Origin: a virus
DNA: 37,352 bases
IMG/VR virus record: IMGVR_UViG_3300036985_000812
Span: 1-37,352 of that record
Reading direction: 5' to 3' (one strand)
In this document: positions 24,803-32,770 of the stretch, piece after piece
Layout: every line of letters begins with the position of its first letter
How positions within the stretch are numbered: the first letter of the stretch is position 1
Notes under the pieces: generated by a model
What the model saw: only the letters and a program-made list of their open reading frames with translations
Database searches by the model: none
What the model was told of the DNA's origin: nothing
Program-made: the position numbers and the translations under genes

Positions 24803-24977
24803 TAGTTACTTCCTTCTTATTGCCATTAGATGTAAACATTTCACATGAAGAGTGATCTTTATCATACGGGGTGAATGTAAAGTATGCTTGACGATACTCA
24901 TTCACTGGTGCAGTATACCGATAACACTCTTGCTTCTTAGGGCACTCATGCCCATAACACATACTTATATCAGCCAT
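24792..24977 (-). CDS. Small Cys-rich hypothetical protein
   Basis: The 61-residue product begins MADISMCYGHECPKKQECYRY and has four Cys (at about residues 7, 12, 18 and 45) spaced as in a small zinc-binding fold. Similar Cys-rich proteins with an early C-x4-C-x5-C pattern are common beside nucleotide genes in phages, without known role. The stop overlaps the MazG start by 11 bases. Confidence 0.65.
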   Translation of the reverse strand: MADISMCYGHECPKKQECYRYTAPVNEYRQAYFTFTPYDKDHSSCEMFTSNGNKKEVTNEL

Positions 24978-24979
24978 TA

Positions 24980-25600
24980 TTATACTCCAATATTAGGAAA
25001 CAATTTAATTAATTCTTCTTTGCACTTCAGAGCCACGTCTCTGTGCTCCTTCTGAGTAGCTGCATCACATCGAATATCGACATAGTGCATCCAGCTTCGC
25101 AGAGTCCCATTCATATACATCTTACTCATTGTAATGCCTTCTGGTAGAACCTTACGGGCGACCTCTTTAGCAATACCAATAGCAAGTGCTTCATCATACA
25201 CCATACGAGCGCTTCTAAGGGCCTCCCGTTGCTTTGCAGTCCACCACTCTTGTAATTCTTTATCCTCTGTCTCTAGACTGTTCTGACGATTCGCTGTGTC
25301 CTGCATACGAGCTTCAGACAATGAATATCCTTGTACTTCAGCGTACCGTTGACTAAACTCTTGGAATGAGAAACTACGATGCCTAAGAATTTGTCGAGCT
25401 ATATCTCGTGTAGTTTCAATCTCCATACAGACATTAACCATCTCAAATGGTGACCAATGCTTATTCTTCACCAGATATTTAATCAAGCGTGTTGCATCCA
25501 TACGGGAGTCTTGATTAGCCGGAGCACTTACCCGGGCCATATATGCGATAAGGTCTTCACCATTTGGAGTTGACCAGATTACTTTTACTTTGTTACTCAT
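24980..25600 (-). CDS. thyX: Flavin-dependent thymidylate synthase
   Basis: ThyX makes dTMP from dUMP with FAD, NADPH and methylene-tetrahydrofolate. The 206-residue product carries the signature RHRSFSFQEFSQRY (residues 73-86; R73, H74, R75, S83, R85) and the C-terminal substrate region GTLRSWMHYVDIRCD. I chose ATG 25600, which gives the usual ThyX length; the open frame upstream to 25717 runs through the end of the endonuclease I gene. The start overlaps that gene's stop by 8 bases. With the class II reductase it gives the phage a reductive dNTP route. Confidence 0.95.
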   Translation of the reverse strand: MSNKVKVIWSTPNGEDLIAYMARVSAPANQDSRMDATRLIKYLVKNKHWSPFEMVNVCMEIETTRDIARQILRHRSFSFQEFSQRYAEVQGYSLSEARMQDTANRQNSLETEDKELQEWWTAKQREALRSARMVYDEALAIGIAKEVARKVLPEGITMSKMYMNGTLRSWMHYVDIRCDAATQKEHRDVALKCKEELIKLFPNIGV

Positions 25601-26012
25601 TAATCCATCCTTTAGGTATTTCTCTATCGGCATATTTAAAGCCATGTTTATCGCACCACATACCATAAGTAGTCTTTGAAGCCTTACTAAGTTTAGCTTT
25701 AGAGTTACTAAAGACAAACCTAATATCGTATTCAGGGTGCTGCTCTTTAACCCACAGATGCTTTAACCTATCTGCAACTAAGAATCTTCCCTTAGACTCA
25801 ATAATTATACCATTCTTCAGCAACTGAAAGTCAGGAGTATAGCTTCTTTTCTTCTCAGGCTGAGTAAAATTAATCTTTAACTTCTCATACTCAAAGGCAA
25901 CATTATCAGCAGATAGCTTTTTAGCAATAGTTTCTTCAAGTCCTGACCTGAATCCATGCTTCAAAGCGACCTGTCTTACCGTCATTGGTTTACGTTTACG
26001 GGTAGTTGCCAC
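25593..26012 (-). CDS. Endonuclease I, Holliday junction resolvase (T7 gp3-like)
   Basis: This enzyme resolves branched DNA and, in T7, breaks down host DNA. The 139-residue protein is close to T7 gp3 (149 residues). The catalytic set is visible: E26 in RSGLEET, D61 in YTPDF, E72 and K74 in IIIESKGRF. The FEYEKLKINF stretch between them also matches the family. It sits between the exonuclease and ThyX, overlapping both genes by a few tens of bases or less, so the recombination and nucleotide genes form one operon. Confidence 0.95.
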   Translation of the reverse strand: MATTRKRKPMTVRQVALKHGFRSGLEETIAKKLSADNVAFEYEKLKINFTQPEKKRSYTPDFQLLKNGIIIESKGRFLVADRLKHLWVKEQHPEYDIRFVFSNSKAKLSKASKTTYGMWCDKHGFKYADREIPKGWINE

Positions 26013-26701
26013 AGTTCTCCTTCATAACGCCTAAGCCAAAGTAACTGTCCATTCTCTAAGATACGTTCAATAGGCTCTCCAGCATCCTTATAAGCCTTTA
26101 CAACAGCAGAATATAAGTCTTGCTCGTCCACTAAATCACCAAGTATCTTAGCAGCTTTTACAGGCCCAATGCCTTTCAAACCTACGATGTTATCAGTACG
26201 GTCACCGGTCAACAACTGTAAATAGAAACTATAATTACCTTCATCCTCAGTCACATAGTATTCTTCACTTTTAACAGGATTGTAATGCCAGCCGGGAAGC
26301 TGATTTAAATCCTTGTCAACATGAACAATCCAGTAGTATGCCTTAGTAGACTCAATAGCCACCGTATCGTCAGCTTCTTCATTAACAGATACTGTAGCAC
26401 CTAATCGTTCAGCGTGTTTACGAAGTGCATCGAAGTGCTCTGGTCGTACAACATCTTTACGATTACCTTTATAGGGGTGTGTTACTGCAACATTATTCCT
26501 GAAGTTAGTGCTACCTGTTAAGTGAGCTTTAAAGTCATCACAGTCAAGCTGCATATAGACAATCTCTGTTAACCACTCTGTCAATCGGTTCTTAGCGATC
26601 TGTTCAGAGGCATCCTTAGCTGAGAAGGCAACACTGTAGATCATGAAATCCATGTCTATCAGTGCTAGCTTCGGCTTAATATCCTTAGAGGACGTATTCA
26701 T
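25982..26701 (-). CDS. 5'-3' exonuclease (T7 gp6 / FEN-like)
   Basis: The 239-residue nuclease removes RNA primers and degrades host DNA in T7-like phages. It shows the first acidic motif LIDMDFMIYS (D16, D18), an EEADD cluster, VHVDKDLNQLPG, and a helix-three-turn-helix DNA-binding motif LTGDRTDNIVGLKGIGPVKAAKIL (key residues: two acidic positions and the GIG turn). I chose ATG 26701 with GAGGAAG just before it; a longer reading would need TTG 26716. It overlaps the SSB gene stop and the endonuclease I start. Confidence 0.92.
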   Translation of the reverse strand: MNTSSKDIKPKLALIDMDFMIYSVAFSAKDASEQIAKNRLTEWLTEIVYMQLDCDDFKAHLTGSTNFRNNVAVTHPYKGNRKDVVRPEHFDALRKHAERLGATVSVNEEADDTVAIESTKAYYWIVHVDKDLNQLPGWHYNPVKSEEYYVTEDEGNYSFYLQLLTGDRTDNIVGLKGIGPVKAAKILGDLVDEQDLYSAVVKAYKDAGEPIERILENGQLLWLRRYEGELWQLPVNVNQ

Positions 26702-27119
26702 CTTCCTCAGATTCAATAGAAGCTGTTGGTGTGTACTTAATGTATTCAGTAACAGTAACTCGCTTAGGACTTGCGCCTACGCCTGACTTCTTACCAAACT
26801 TCCACTGATAAGGAGCAAGAACAATCACAGCTTTAGAACCATTACCAATAGTACGTGGGTCAATCTCTTCTCCTTTTTCATCAGTAGGTTTAATTACAAA
26901 CTTACTCTTACAAGTAACAAAGCGTCCCTTATCTTCATGTGTTCCAACGGTAATACCAATGTCTTCCAACTTTTCCACAGCAAGTGCTGAGAGTTTACCA
27001 AGTTGAACAATGTATTTCTGAGAATCTTCAGTATATTGATTAAACTCACACATATCCTTAGCGTAGAAGAGTTCGCCAGCGATCTTGAGTGGTTTAATTG
27101 AGTCGTTAGTAGTAGCCAT
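26685..27119 (-). CDS. Single-stranded DNA-binding protein (T7 gp2.5-like)
   Basis: The 144-residue protein is beta-rich and ends in an acidic tail (ESEEDEYVL) with a hydrophobic last residue, the hallmark of T7-type SSB that contacts polymerase and helicase. Position before exonuclease and after polymerase matches replication modules of T7-like and SIO1-like phages. An AAGGAAC ribosome binding site lies upstream, and a TGCTACAAT extended -10 element at 27172-27180 could drive extra transcripts of this abundant protein. The family call is from fold pattern and context. Confidence 0.8.
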   Translation of the reverse strand: MATTNDSIKPLKIAGELFYAKDMCEFNQYTEDSQKYIVQLGKLSALAVEKLEDIGITVGTHEDKGRFVTCKSKFVIKPTDEKGEEIDPRTIGNGSKAVIVLAPYQWKFGKKSGVGASPKRVTVTEYIKYTPTASIESEEDEYVL

Positions 27120-27169
27120 TTTAAAGTTCCTTTTAAGTTTTTAAATTCTTCGTCTATCCGAAGTGTCTC

Positions 27170-27352
27170 TTATTGTAGCACAGTATCTTCAGTTTTACCA
27201 GAAAATTCAAATGTTTCTGATAAATGCTTTACAACACTTGCTAATACAATAAACATTTGTTGATTATCCATATCCTCAGAAGTAGATATGATTAATGAAT
27301 TACCATTAAATGCAATTGTAATCTCTTTATAACTATCATTAGTGAGTTTCAC
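27170..27352 (-). CDS. Hypothetical 60-residue protein with GTG start
   Basis: The small protein KLTNDSYKEITIAFNGNSL, followed by acidic and hydrophobic helices and a charged end, overlaps the polymerase stop by 14 bases and starts with GTG after an AGGGAA sequence. No family recognised. Position between polymerase and SSB suggests a replication accessory, but that is context only. Confidence 0.6.
   Translation of the reverse strand: MKLTNDSYKEITIAFNGNSLIISTSEDMDNQQMFIVLASVVKHLSETFEFSGKTEDTVLQ
27172..27180 (-). promoter_or_regulatory. Extended -10 element ahead of the SSB gene (putative)
   Basis: Read leftward, the sequence is TGCTACAAT, a TGn extended -10 with a -10 box one base from consensus. 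No good -35 is present. A transcript would start near 27165, about 46 bases before the SSB start. The same GTGCTAYAMT element occurs at 29080 and 33084, each in front of a leftward gene. Confidence 0.4.
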
Positions 27353-29054
27353 GCCATGATTTCCCTATCTTGTATTCACCATCCAGAGGACAGCGAAGAT
27401 TATAAAATAACCCTGCATCAACAATTGCTTGTTTACCTGCTTCGCCTGTTATTATAGCATACTTTTCAGTGGTTTCCCATTGAAATTCATCGTGTACATT
27501 AACTACCATCTTTACAGGCCACTTATTCTTAATAATCTGCTCATTAAACAGTACCAGTGCCTTCTTCATAACAACTGCACCAGCGCCTTGTAAAAGACTA
27601 TTAAGAGCAGCGTGCTCAGATCTTACCCATATCATTCTACCATCTAAACCGGGAACAAATCCTTTGGCCGCATATCCTGAGACTGCTGTAATAAGTTTAA
27701 GTAAAGCTGGTGTCTGAGATAAGAATGATCGTTTAAGTTCCTTACCAGCCTTAGCACTTCCTCCGACAATTGAACCAATTTTACTATCTCCTGCTCCGTA
27801 GAGAAAGGCATAAATGAAAGTCTTCGCATCGTCTCTCGTAGCAAGTCCAGCCGCTCGTTGATTGACGGTATGGATATCTGTTCCATCTTTGGAACTTCCT
27901 TCAGTAACTGTTTTGACATATTTATCATCTTTCATATAATGAGCAAGCATCCGTAGCTCAAGACCACTAGCATCACAACCAACCAATACATTACCATCTT
28001 CTATGCTCCAGCATTCTCTACACTCAGGGCCAAATATACTCCCAGAATTAGGTATCTGAGCCATATTAGGTGTTGAGTGTGTCATACGGCCTGTAACAGC
28101 CCCGTTGGTAATTACCTTACCGTGTACTCTTCCGTCCTCTTCCACAGCTTCTAACCAGCTTGTGATCTGTGCAATACGTTTCTGTAGCATCAGATACTCA
28201 GCGATTAGCTTAGCTTCTGGTATTGTACTTTTTTCTAATACGCCTTCATCCACAATCGGGTGACCAGTCGGTGTAAACTTATCGGGTTTCCATCCAAGTT
28301 CCTTCAGTTTTTCTCCGATTTGTTGCCTGCTGCCGGGATTGAAAGTAACCACGCCCTCTTTGAGAGGCTTTCCAGTTTTCTCTGAGATTCTTTGCACAAT
28401 GTAGGGAGGCCATCTTTCTTGCATCTGCTCCTGTAATCTGTCCAGTTTTCCTTTGATTGTAGTAAGTAAGCTAGTTGCATAAGGTAAATCCAGTTTAAAT
28501 CCATTACGTACCTGTTGACCAATGATAAAAGCTACTTCATGTTCTAAAGCAACACTATCATTGGAAAACTTCTTCTGCTTCAGCGCCAGTTCAAGCGCAT
28601 GAAAGAGTCTTTCAGTGACTTCAACATCCCTAATACAGTAATCTTCAAGTAGTCCCATGTGAGGGTTGTCATAACATTCTCCTTTATATTCTTCACGTCG
28701 ATCATTTAACCACTGCCATACAGCTTTATAGTTAATCTTGGCGATACCTAAGCTCTCTCCCCAATTCTCTAGCGAGTGACCGTTCTCTCTGCTTGGCTCT
28801 AATAGCCTGCTTGCTATCAACGTGTCGTACACCTGACTCTTCTTGATCCTCACCTTCCAGCAATTCGCTAGGACTGGCGCGTCGAAGCTGATCCCGTTGT
28901 GCATAATAATCTGAGTACTGTCCTTTAGATAGTCCGAGAGTCCGTCGAGTGTGTTCCATGTCTTTATTTCCTGTGTGTCAATGTCTTTAGTAACCGCTAA
29001 CCAGATTGTTTTGTGATCTAGTGTTGTCTCAATGTCTAATACTACTCTTTTCAT
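27339..29054 (-). CDS. DNA polymerase, family A (T7-like) with 3'-5' exonuclease
   Basis: The 571-residue replicative polymerase has an N-terminal proofreading exonuclease (VVLDIET, D7 and E9; a later YCIRDVEVT motif) and a C-terminal polymerase. Motif A is GCDASGLELRMLAHY, motif B RDDAKTFIYAFLYGAG and motif C VNVHDEFQWE. The residue equivalent to E. coli F762 is Tyr (Y415), as in T7, a state associated with lytic phages. It is about 130 residues shorter than T7 gp5, and I saw no obvious thioredoxin-binding insertion, though this was not aligned. The primase-helicase gene lies just upstream. Confidence 0.96.
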   Translation of the reverse strand: MKRVVLDIETTLDHKTIWLAVTKDIDTQEIKTWNTLDGLSDYLKDSTQIIMHNGISFDAPVLANCWKVRIKKSQVYDTLIASRLLEPSRENGHSLENWGESLGIAKINYKAVWQWLNDRREEYKGECYDNPHMGLLEDYCIRDVEVTERLFHALELALKQKKFSNDSVALEHEVAFIIGQQVRNGFKLDLPYATSLLTTIKGKLDRLQEQMQERWPPYIVQRISEKTGKPLKEGVVTFNPGSRQQIGEKLKELGWKPDKFTPTGHPIVDEGVLEKSTIPEAKLIAEYLMLQKRIAQITSWLEAVEEDGRVHGKVITNGAVTGRMTHSTPNMAQIPNSGSIFGPECRECWSIEDGNVLVGCDASGLELRMLAHYMKDDKYVKTVTEGSSKDGTDIHTVNQRAAGLATRDDAKTFIYAFLYGAGDSKIGSIVGGSAKAGKELKRSFLSQTPALLKLITAVSGYAAKGFVPGLDGRMIWVRSEHAALNSLLQGAGAVVMKKALVLFNEQIIKNKWPVKMVVNVHDEFQWETTEKYAIITGEAGKQAIVDAGLFYNLRCPLDGEYKIGKSWRETH

Positions 29055-29079
29055 ACAGATTCTCTTTAGTTAGATACAT

Positions 29080-29088
29080 ATTATAGCA
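29080..29088 (-). promoter_or_regulatory. Extended -10 element ahead of DNA polymerase (putative)
   Basis: Read leftward, TGCTATAAT is a perfect extended -10 (TGn-TATAAT) at the very end of the primase-helicase gene. No recognisable -35 was found, which such elements can lack. A start near 29073 would give a leader of about 18 bases before the polymerase ATG at 29054. Confidence 0.45.
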
Positions 29089-30724
29089 CCTCCAGCACAT
29101 CTAATTCACATTCATTCAAGTATCCTGTGAGTTTATTGTAATGTAATCCAAACTTCTCACCTGTTGCACTCCCTGCATAGCGATCTTTCAACACCCTGAA
29201 GGTAGTTGTTTGACGAACTATAGGGTCGGGAGCTTGTTTATCCCGCTCTAGACCAAACATATAATGACTCCAACGTGCAATAGCGCGAGAGCCAGTAAAA
29301 TGTTTCTCGAGAACTCTTCCTCCTTCCTCATGAGCCTTACCCTCTGGAGTAGTGAGGTGGCTAACAAAGTGAATAATGAGGCCGTCAGATTGAGCCAAAG
29401 AAGCCATATCTGCCATGATTCCATCAAGTGCTCTCCGTTCATCTTGTTCGTTAGCTGCCAAGGCTGTCAAGTGGTCTAAATAGATCATTTTGATGTCATA
29501 AACCTTGGCAAAATACTTAATAATACCCTTTACAGTAGTCCAATCCATAGCACCGAAGTGCTCCATCATGTATAACTGCTTGCGTGCATCAATACGTTCT
29601 ACGCTTTCTTCATACTCTGTGCGTGTCCATCCTGCGTCAGGAATATGATACAGTTTTCGGTCAATCTTTCCAGCTACCCGCTGTGCAGTTTCTACGACAT
29701 TCTGTTCCAAGTAGATCACACCGACACGCTCGTTCAACACTTCAATGTCATAGGCAATCTGTTGTGTAAATACATCAGTTTTACCTACACCCACGCCAGC
29801 CCCGAAGCCATACAATTCACCCCTACGTCGACCGTAGGTAAGCTTTGTGAGGCTGTCAAAGCACCAAGGTACACCAGCCACAGCCGGGGTTAACATACGC
29901 TCCTTGATGTCACTCACAGTCACGATGCCTTCAGGCTTAAACTCTTCAGCCCTCCACCATGCGTTAGTGAACTCTTTCTCCTTACCCTGCATCAGATAGT
30001 CACAGGCATCTTTGAAGCCTGCTAAGTGCTTCATAACCTTAGCCTTACCTGAGAACAGTTCAGCTACTTCCTTAGAAGCCTTCTTACCCGGTTCGTCACT
30101 GTCAAAGCAGATCACGATACTGTCAAAGCTGTTAAGCCACTCAAATGATGCCTTGCAGTCCTTTAAAGCAGCTTGTGCTCCATTACGAACACTTACTGAA
30201 GGGTAGAGGCTACCTTGCATCTGGAAAGCTGCTAGAGCGTCTAGTTCTCCTTCACAGATTGTAACGGCCTTACCTCCAGAGTTAAATAAGCTCTGCCCGA
30301 ACAGGACAGCCTCATTAAATGAGCCCTTGATAGTGAAAGCTTTATCTGCAACGGTTCGCACCTTAGCAGCAACTGTGTCTCCTGCTCCGTTAGTGTAAGG
30401 ATAAAAGTGTCGTCCATTCTCTTGTGTTACTCCATACTTATCACACGTTGAGCGTGTAATGTTACGATCTGGGATTGACTTAATAGTGCCTGTAATTTCC
30501 ATCGGTATCGTGCTCTTTTTATGTTTAACGCTTGATTTACTGTAACTTATGTTGTCATCACTACATGACGCGAACGCTGATGTATATGCAGTACATACAG
30601 AACAATAAGTATGTCCATCATCATATAGTGATGCTGCATCGCTGCTACCACACTGATTGCATGGAATGTGCTTTAGGAAGTTGCTCTTCTGTAGAGTCGA
30701 TGTTTGGTATGGGTGCTGCTTCAT
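29081..30724 (-). CDS. Bifunctional DNA primase-helicase (T7 gp4-like)
   Basis: The 547-residue protein opens the replication fork and makes primers. The N-terminal zinc finger has C22, C25, C41 and C44 in a HIPCNQC...YCSVC setting. The Toprim core follows with ICEGELDA (about 156-163) and IVICFDSDEPGKKA (about 203-216). The helicase half has Walker A GAGVGVGKT (308-316), then VIYLEQN, MIYLDHLTALA (Walker B-like) and a ARWSHYMFGLERD motif near the end. Domain order and length match T7 gp4 (566 residues). The start overlaps the previous gene by 80 bases; no better Met was seen before the zinc finger. Confidence 0.96.
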   Translation of the reverse strand: MKQHPYQTSTLQKSNFLKHIPCNQCGSSDAASLYDDGHTYCSVCTAYTSAFASCSDDNISYSKSSVKHKKSTIPMEITGTIKSIPDRNITRSTCDKYGVTQENGRHFYPYTNGAGDTVAAKVRTVADKAFTIKGSFNEAVLFGQSLFNSGGKAVTICEGELDALAAFQMQGSLYPSVSVRNGAQAALKDCKASFEWLNSFDSIVICFDSDEPGKKASKEVAELFSGKAKVMKHLAGFKDACDYLMQGKEKEFTNAWWRAEEFKPEGIVTVSDIKERMLTPAVAGVPWCFDSLTKLTYGRRRGELYGFGAGVGVGKTDVFTQQIAYDIEVLNERVGVIYLEQNVVETAQRVAGKIDRKLYHIPDAGWTRTEYEESVERIDARKQLYMMEHFGAMDWTTVKGIIKYFAKVYDIKMIYLDHLTALAANEQDERRALDGIMADMASLAQSDGLIIHFVSHLTTPEGKAHEEGGRVLEKHFTGSRAIARWSHYMFGLERDKQAPDPIVRQTTTFRVLKDRYAGSATGEKFGLHYNKLTGYLNECELDVLEVL

Positions 30725-30971
30725 GGAAAACTTCTATCGTTGTGTCAATTGGTTTATAAAAGGTATTCAGCGTTTCAAATGCACCTGATTTGAACTTCTT
30801 TAATACTACGGACGTTCTAACCTTCATAGCGCCTAAGTTGTAGTGATTCAATGCAAATACACTGGCTACAGGGTACTTCGGGTTATCAGCGTAATTAAAG
30901 AACTTTGCAGGTGGCAGGAATATTACCACAGGCTTATTGTCTTTATTTACTTCTTTAGATAATCTTTTCAT
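30645..30971 (-). CDS. Hypothetical protein overlapping primase-helicase
   Basis: The 108-residue protein starts with an AAGGAG ribosome binding site and ATG 30971, has a PVVIFLPPAKFFNYADNPKYPVASV stretch and a beta-rich middle, and ends in a different frame 80 bases inside the primase-helicase gene. Such a long overlap is unusual, and the C-terminal part (EEQLPKAHSMQSVW) may be dispensable. No family recognised. It lies between the RNA ligase and primase genes. Confidence 0.65.
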   Translation of the reverse strand: MKRLSKEVNKDNKPVVIFLPPAKFFNYADNPKYPVASVFALNHYNLGAMKVRTSVVLKKFKSGAFETLNTFYKPIDTTIEVFHEAAPIPNIDSTEEQLPKAHSMQSVW

Positions 30972-30985
30972 TTAATTTCTCCTTT

Positions 30986-31987
30986 TCATTCGTATTTACA
31001 CAACCATTTATTACTAATCGCTTTAAAAGAATCCTGCGAGTTTGAACAAGATTTATATACAAGTCCTTCACGCAGAGACTTATTTAATAAGCTCTCGCCT
31101 TCTGCTGTCAATAGTATAGCACTGATATCAAACAAACAATCCTGAGCTTCAAAGATTACAGGGACGTGATTAAGACCAAGTTCTTTACATAGTTTCCTCC
31201 GAGTTCCCGGCAGTAGGTACTGTTGCGCTTGGATATCAAAGATATCGTAAACAAAGAACTGTGCCTTACTTAAACCATACTGATTACCTTGAATGCCGGG
31301 GCCACATAGTTCGCCCTGAATAGCAAAGTCCCAATCCCTATCATGATTAAACATCTTGTTTTCTATGTATAGTTCACGAGCTACTTGCCAGAATGTATTA
31401 CCCCCTGTCTCTTTAAGATCAAGGTTACGACTACATACTCCAAATTCCCCATAACGTTGGTATACGGTCATTGAACTACCGTCTAACTTCTCAGTCACTT
31501 CCCATTCTACACCCTGTTCTTTCCAGTCATCATACCGTAGTTTAAGATTCTGGATACGCTCCTGATCTGTCTTTGGAATAAATGTTGGGAAGTTACCCTT
31601 AGCAAGCCCTGTTAAGCAGGCAGCAATGGGTTTTTCGTACAATTGAATACCAAGGTACTCTGTTAGGTCTGTCCCTTCTTCAAGGTGGTTATCGTGTAAG
31701 TCTAATAGCAATCCTTGTGAGATAATCCCCTTGAGCTTCTTAGTTCGTAATCGTTCACCCACTATACCATTAAATTCATGCTCTTTACTCTGTGCCAAAA
31801 AGGGAGCTAATTTGAGGGGAACCCATGAGTCGATCTCAATGTAGATAGCTAGGTCAAAGGTTTTGAATTGTCCTCTCTTAACTACTACATCCCAACCGCC
31901 GATACGGGCAAGCTCAATGAAGTCTGCCCCTTGAATAGCAACAAGTTGGTCAATTTGTCGCACTGTTGCTAGTTTACGAGTATTCAT
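30986..31987 (-). CDS. RNA ligase, DRB0094 (Rnl5)-like
   Basis: This enzyme seals RNA ends through an AMP-lysine intermediate. The 333-residue protein has an N-terminal OB-type domain (about residues 1-115) and a nucleotidyltransferase domain with all motifs: I at EKLDGSS (K167), III at GELCGPGIQ, IIIa at FFVYDIFD, IV at LREGLVYKS and V at SFKAISNKW. An OB domain at the N-terminus is the mark of the Deinococcus DRB0094 ligase family. ATG 31987 with an AAGGAG site is the start; the frame upstream to 32071 lies inside the next gene. Phage RNA ligases often repair tRNAs cut by host defence nucleases; that role here is inference. The start overlaps the previous stop (ATGA). Confidence 0.88.
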   Translation of the reverse strand: MNTRKLATVRQIDQLVAIQGADFIELARIGGWDVVVKRGQFKTFDLAIYIEIDSWVPLKLAPFLAQSKEHEFNGIVGERLRTKKLKGIISQGLLLDLHDNHLEEGTDLTEYLGIQLYEKPIAACLTGLAKGNFPTFIPKTDQERIQNLKLRYDDWKEQGVEWEVTEKLDGSSMTVYQRYGEFGVCSRNLDLKETGGNTFWQVARELYIENKMFNHDRDWDFAIQGELCGPGIQGNQYGLSKAQFFVYDIFDIQAQQYLLPGTRRKLCKELGLNHVPVIFEAQDCLFDISAILLTAEGESLLNKSLREGLVYKSCSNSQDSFKAISNKWLCKYE

Positions 31988-32388
31988 GTGTTCTTCTCCT
32001 TTAGTTTGGCTTCGATGGCTCGGGCTACCAGTAAATCTCGCCGCCCTACTGCCCCCGCACTTGTGACCCACTCATCCGTCAACCCAACCCACTCGCGCTT
32101 CGGTGGGGTGGTGTAAACGGGTACTCGGCCTTCGCCAGCATTCTTGTAAATAGTCCCACAATTGACGGTTTCAAAGTGCTGACGCACCTCATCAATCTTT
32201 ACCCATCCTTCTGCTGCGTTCCAGTATTCAAGCGGCTCCTGCTCCGGCTGTGCCAATGCTTCTCTGATGGCGGTAATAGCGCTATCTTCAAGTGAATGGG
32301 GTATCCATGCAAGGCCCTCATACACGCGAATCTTCTCAATATTCTCCAGTGCCTTAAGTGCCAGCTTCAGTGCTTCGTCTTTAGTCAT
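31984..32388 (-). CDS. Hypothetical protein in a GC-rich patch
   Basis: The 134-residue product starts TKDEALKLALKALENIEKI, continues AITAIREALAQPEQEP and ends with VPVYTTPPKREWVGLTDEW before a charged helix. I know this pattern from hypothetical proteins of phages and prophages of Burkholderiales and other aquatic bacteria, without a function. Its DNA is visibly richer in G and C than its neighbours (for example around 32040-32110), a sign of recent transfer. Coupled to both neighbours by 4-base ATGA overlaps. Confidence 0.72.
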   Translation of the reverse strand: MTKDEALKLALKALENIEKIRVYEGLAWIPHSLEDSAITAIREALAQPEQEPLEYWNAAEGWVKIDEVRQHFETVNCGTIYKNAGEGRVPVYTTPPKREWVGLTDEWVTSAGAVGRRDLLVARAIEAKLKEKNT

Positions 32389-32624
32389 TCTGTTACTCCA
32401 AAGTGTGTTTCAATACTAATTGATACTCTTACCAAAGCATCGTCTGTTTCAACACTGTGGTATTTAATTCGTTCATCGGCAATTAGCAGTTGAACTTCAA
32501 GCAGAATTAACTCGGCGAACTTTTCAGAAAACTGTAGCAGTCTTTCATGTGTCATTGTGTCCCAAGTGTGACTAAATTTATCATCTAGGGTTTTGCCTAT
32601 TAGTTCTTTAATTCGTTCGTTCAT
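32385..32624 (-). CDS. Hypothetical protein, KFAELIL family
   Basis: The 79-residue, helical protein begins NERIKELIGKTLDD, has a core of FSEKFAELILLEVQLLIADE and ends SISIETHFGVTE. Short proteins with this start, FAELI core and HFGV end recur in aquatic phages and metagenomic viruses, with no known activity. Coupled by ATGA overlaps on both sides, it belongs to the chain of tiny leftward genes before the RNA ligase. Confidence 0.68.
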   Translation of the reverse strand: MNERIKELIGKTLDDKFSHTWDTMTHERLLQFSEKFAELILLEVQLLIADERIKYHSVETDDALVRVSISIETHFGVTE

Positions 32625-32713
32625 AATAGCGCATCCTCAAAGTTATTAGGGTTGAACTTAGGTAAAGGAGCATTGGGCTGCTTTACTGGTAGAGTTAACG
32701 GGAAAGGCCACAT
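32621..32713 (-). CDS. Putative 30-residue protein
   Basis: An open frame of 30 codons, MWPFPLTLPVKQPNAPLPKF and then NPNNFEDALL, is proline-rich and ends in an ATGA overlap with the next gene. It follows the 17-residue frame by 3 bases. No strong ribosome binding site is seen, so expression would rely on coupling. It is supported by the unbroken chain of overlaps, not by homology. Confidence 0.45.
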   Translation of the reverse strand: MWPFPLTLPVKQPNAPLPKFNPNNFEDALL

Positions 32714-32716
32714 AGT

Positions 32717-32770
32717 TTATATACTCATTTTAATTAATACAGCAACCACAGTTAATAATACGACAATCAT
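32717..32770 (-). CDS. Putative 17-residue hydrophobic micropeptide
   Basis: The frame MIVVLLTVVAVLIKMSI begins within the stop codon of the previous gene (TAATG) and ends 3 bases before the next start. It is one hydrophobic stretch with a basic residue near the end, as in single-helix membrane peptides. Evidence is position and composition only. Chance in an AT-rich gap remains possible. Confidence 0.35.
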   Translation of the reverse strand: MIVVLLTVVAVLIKMSI

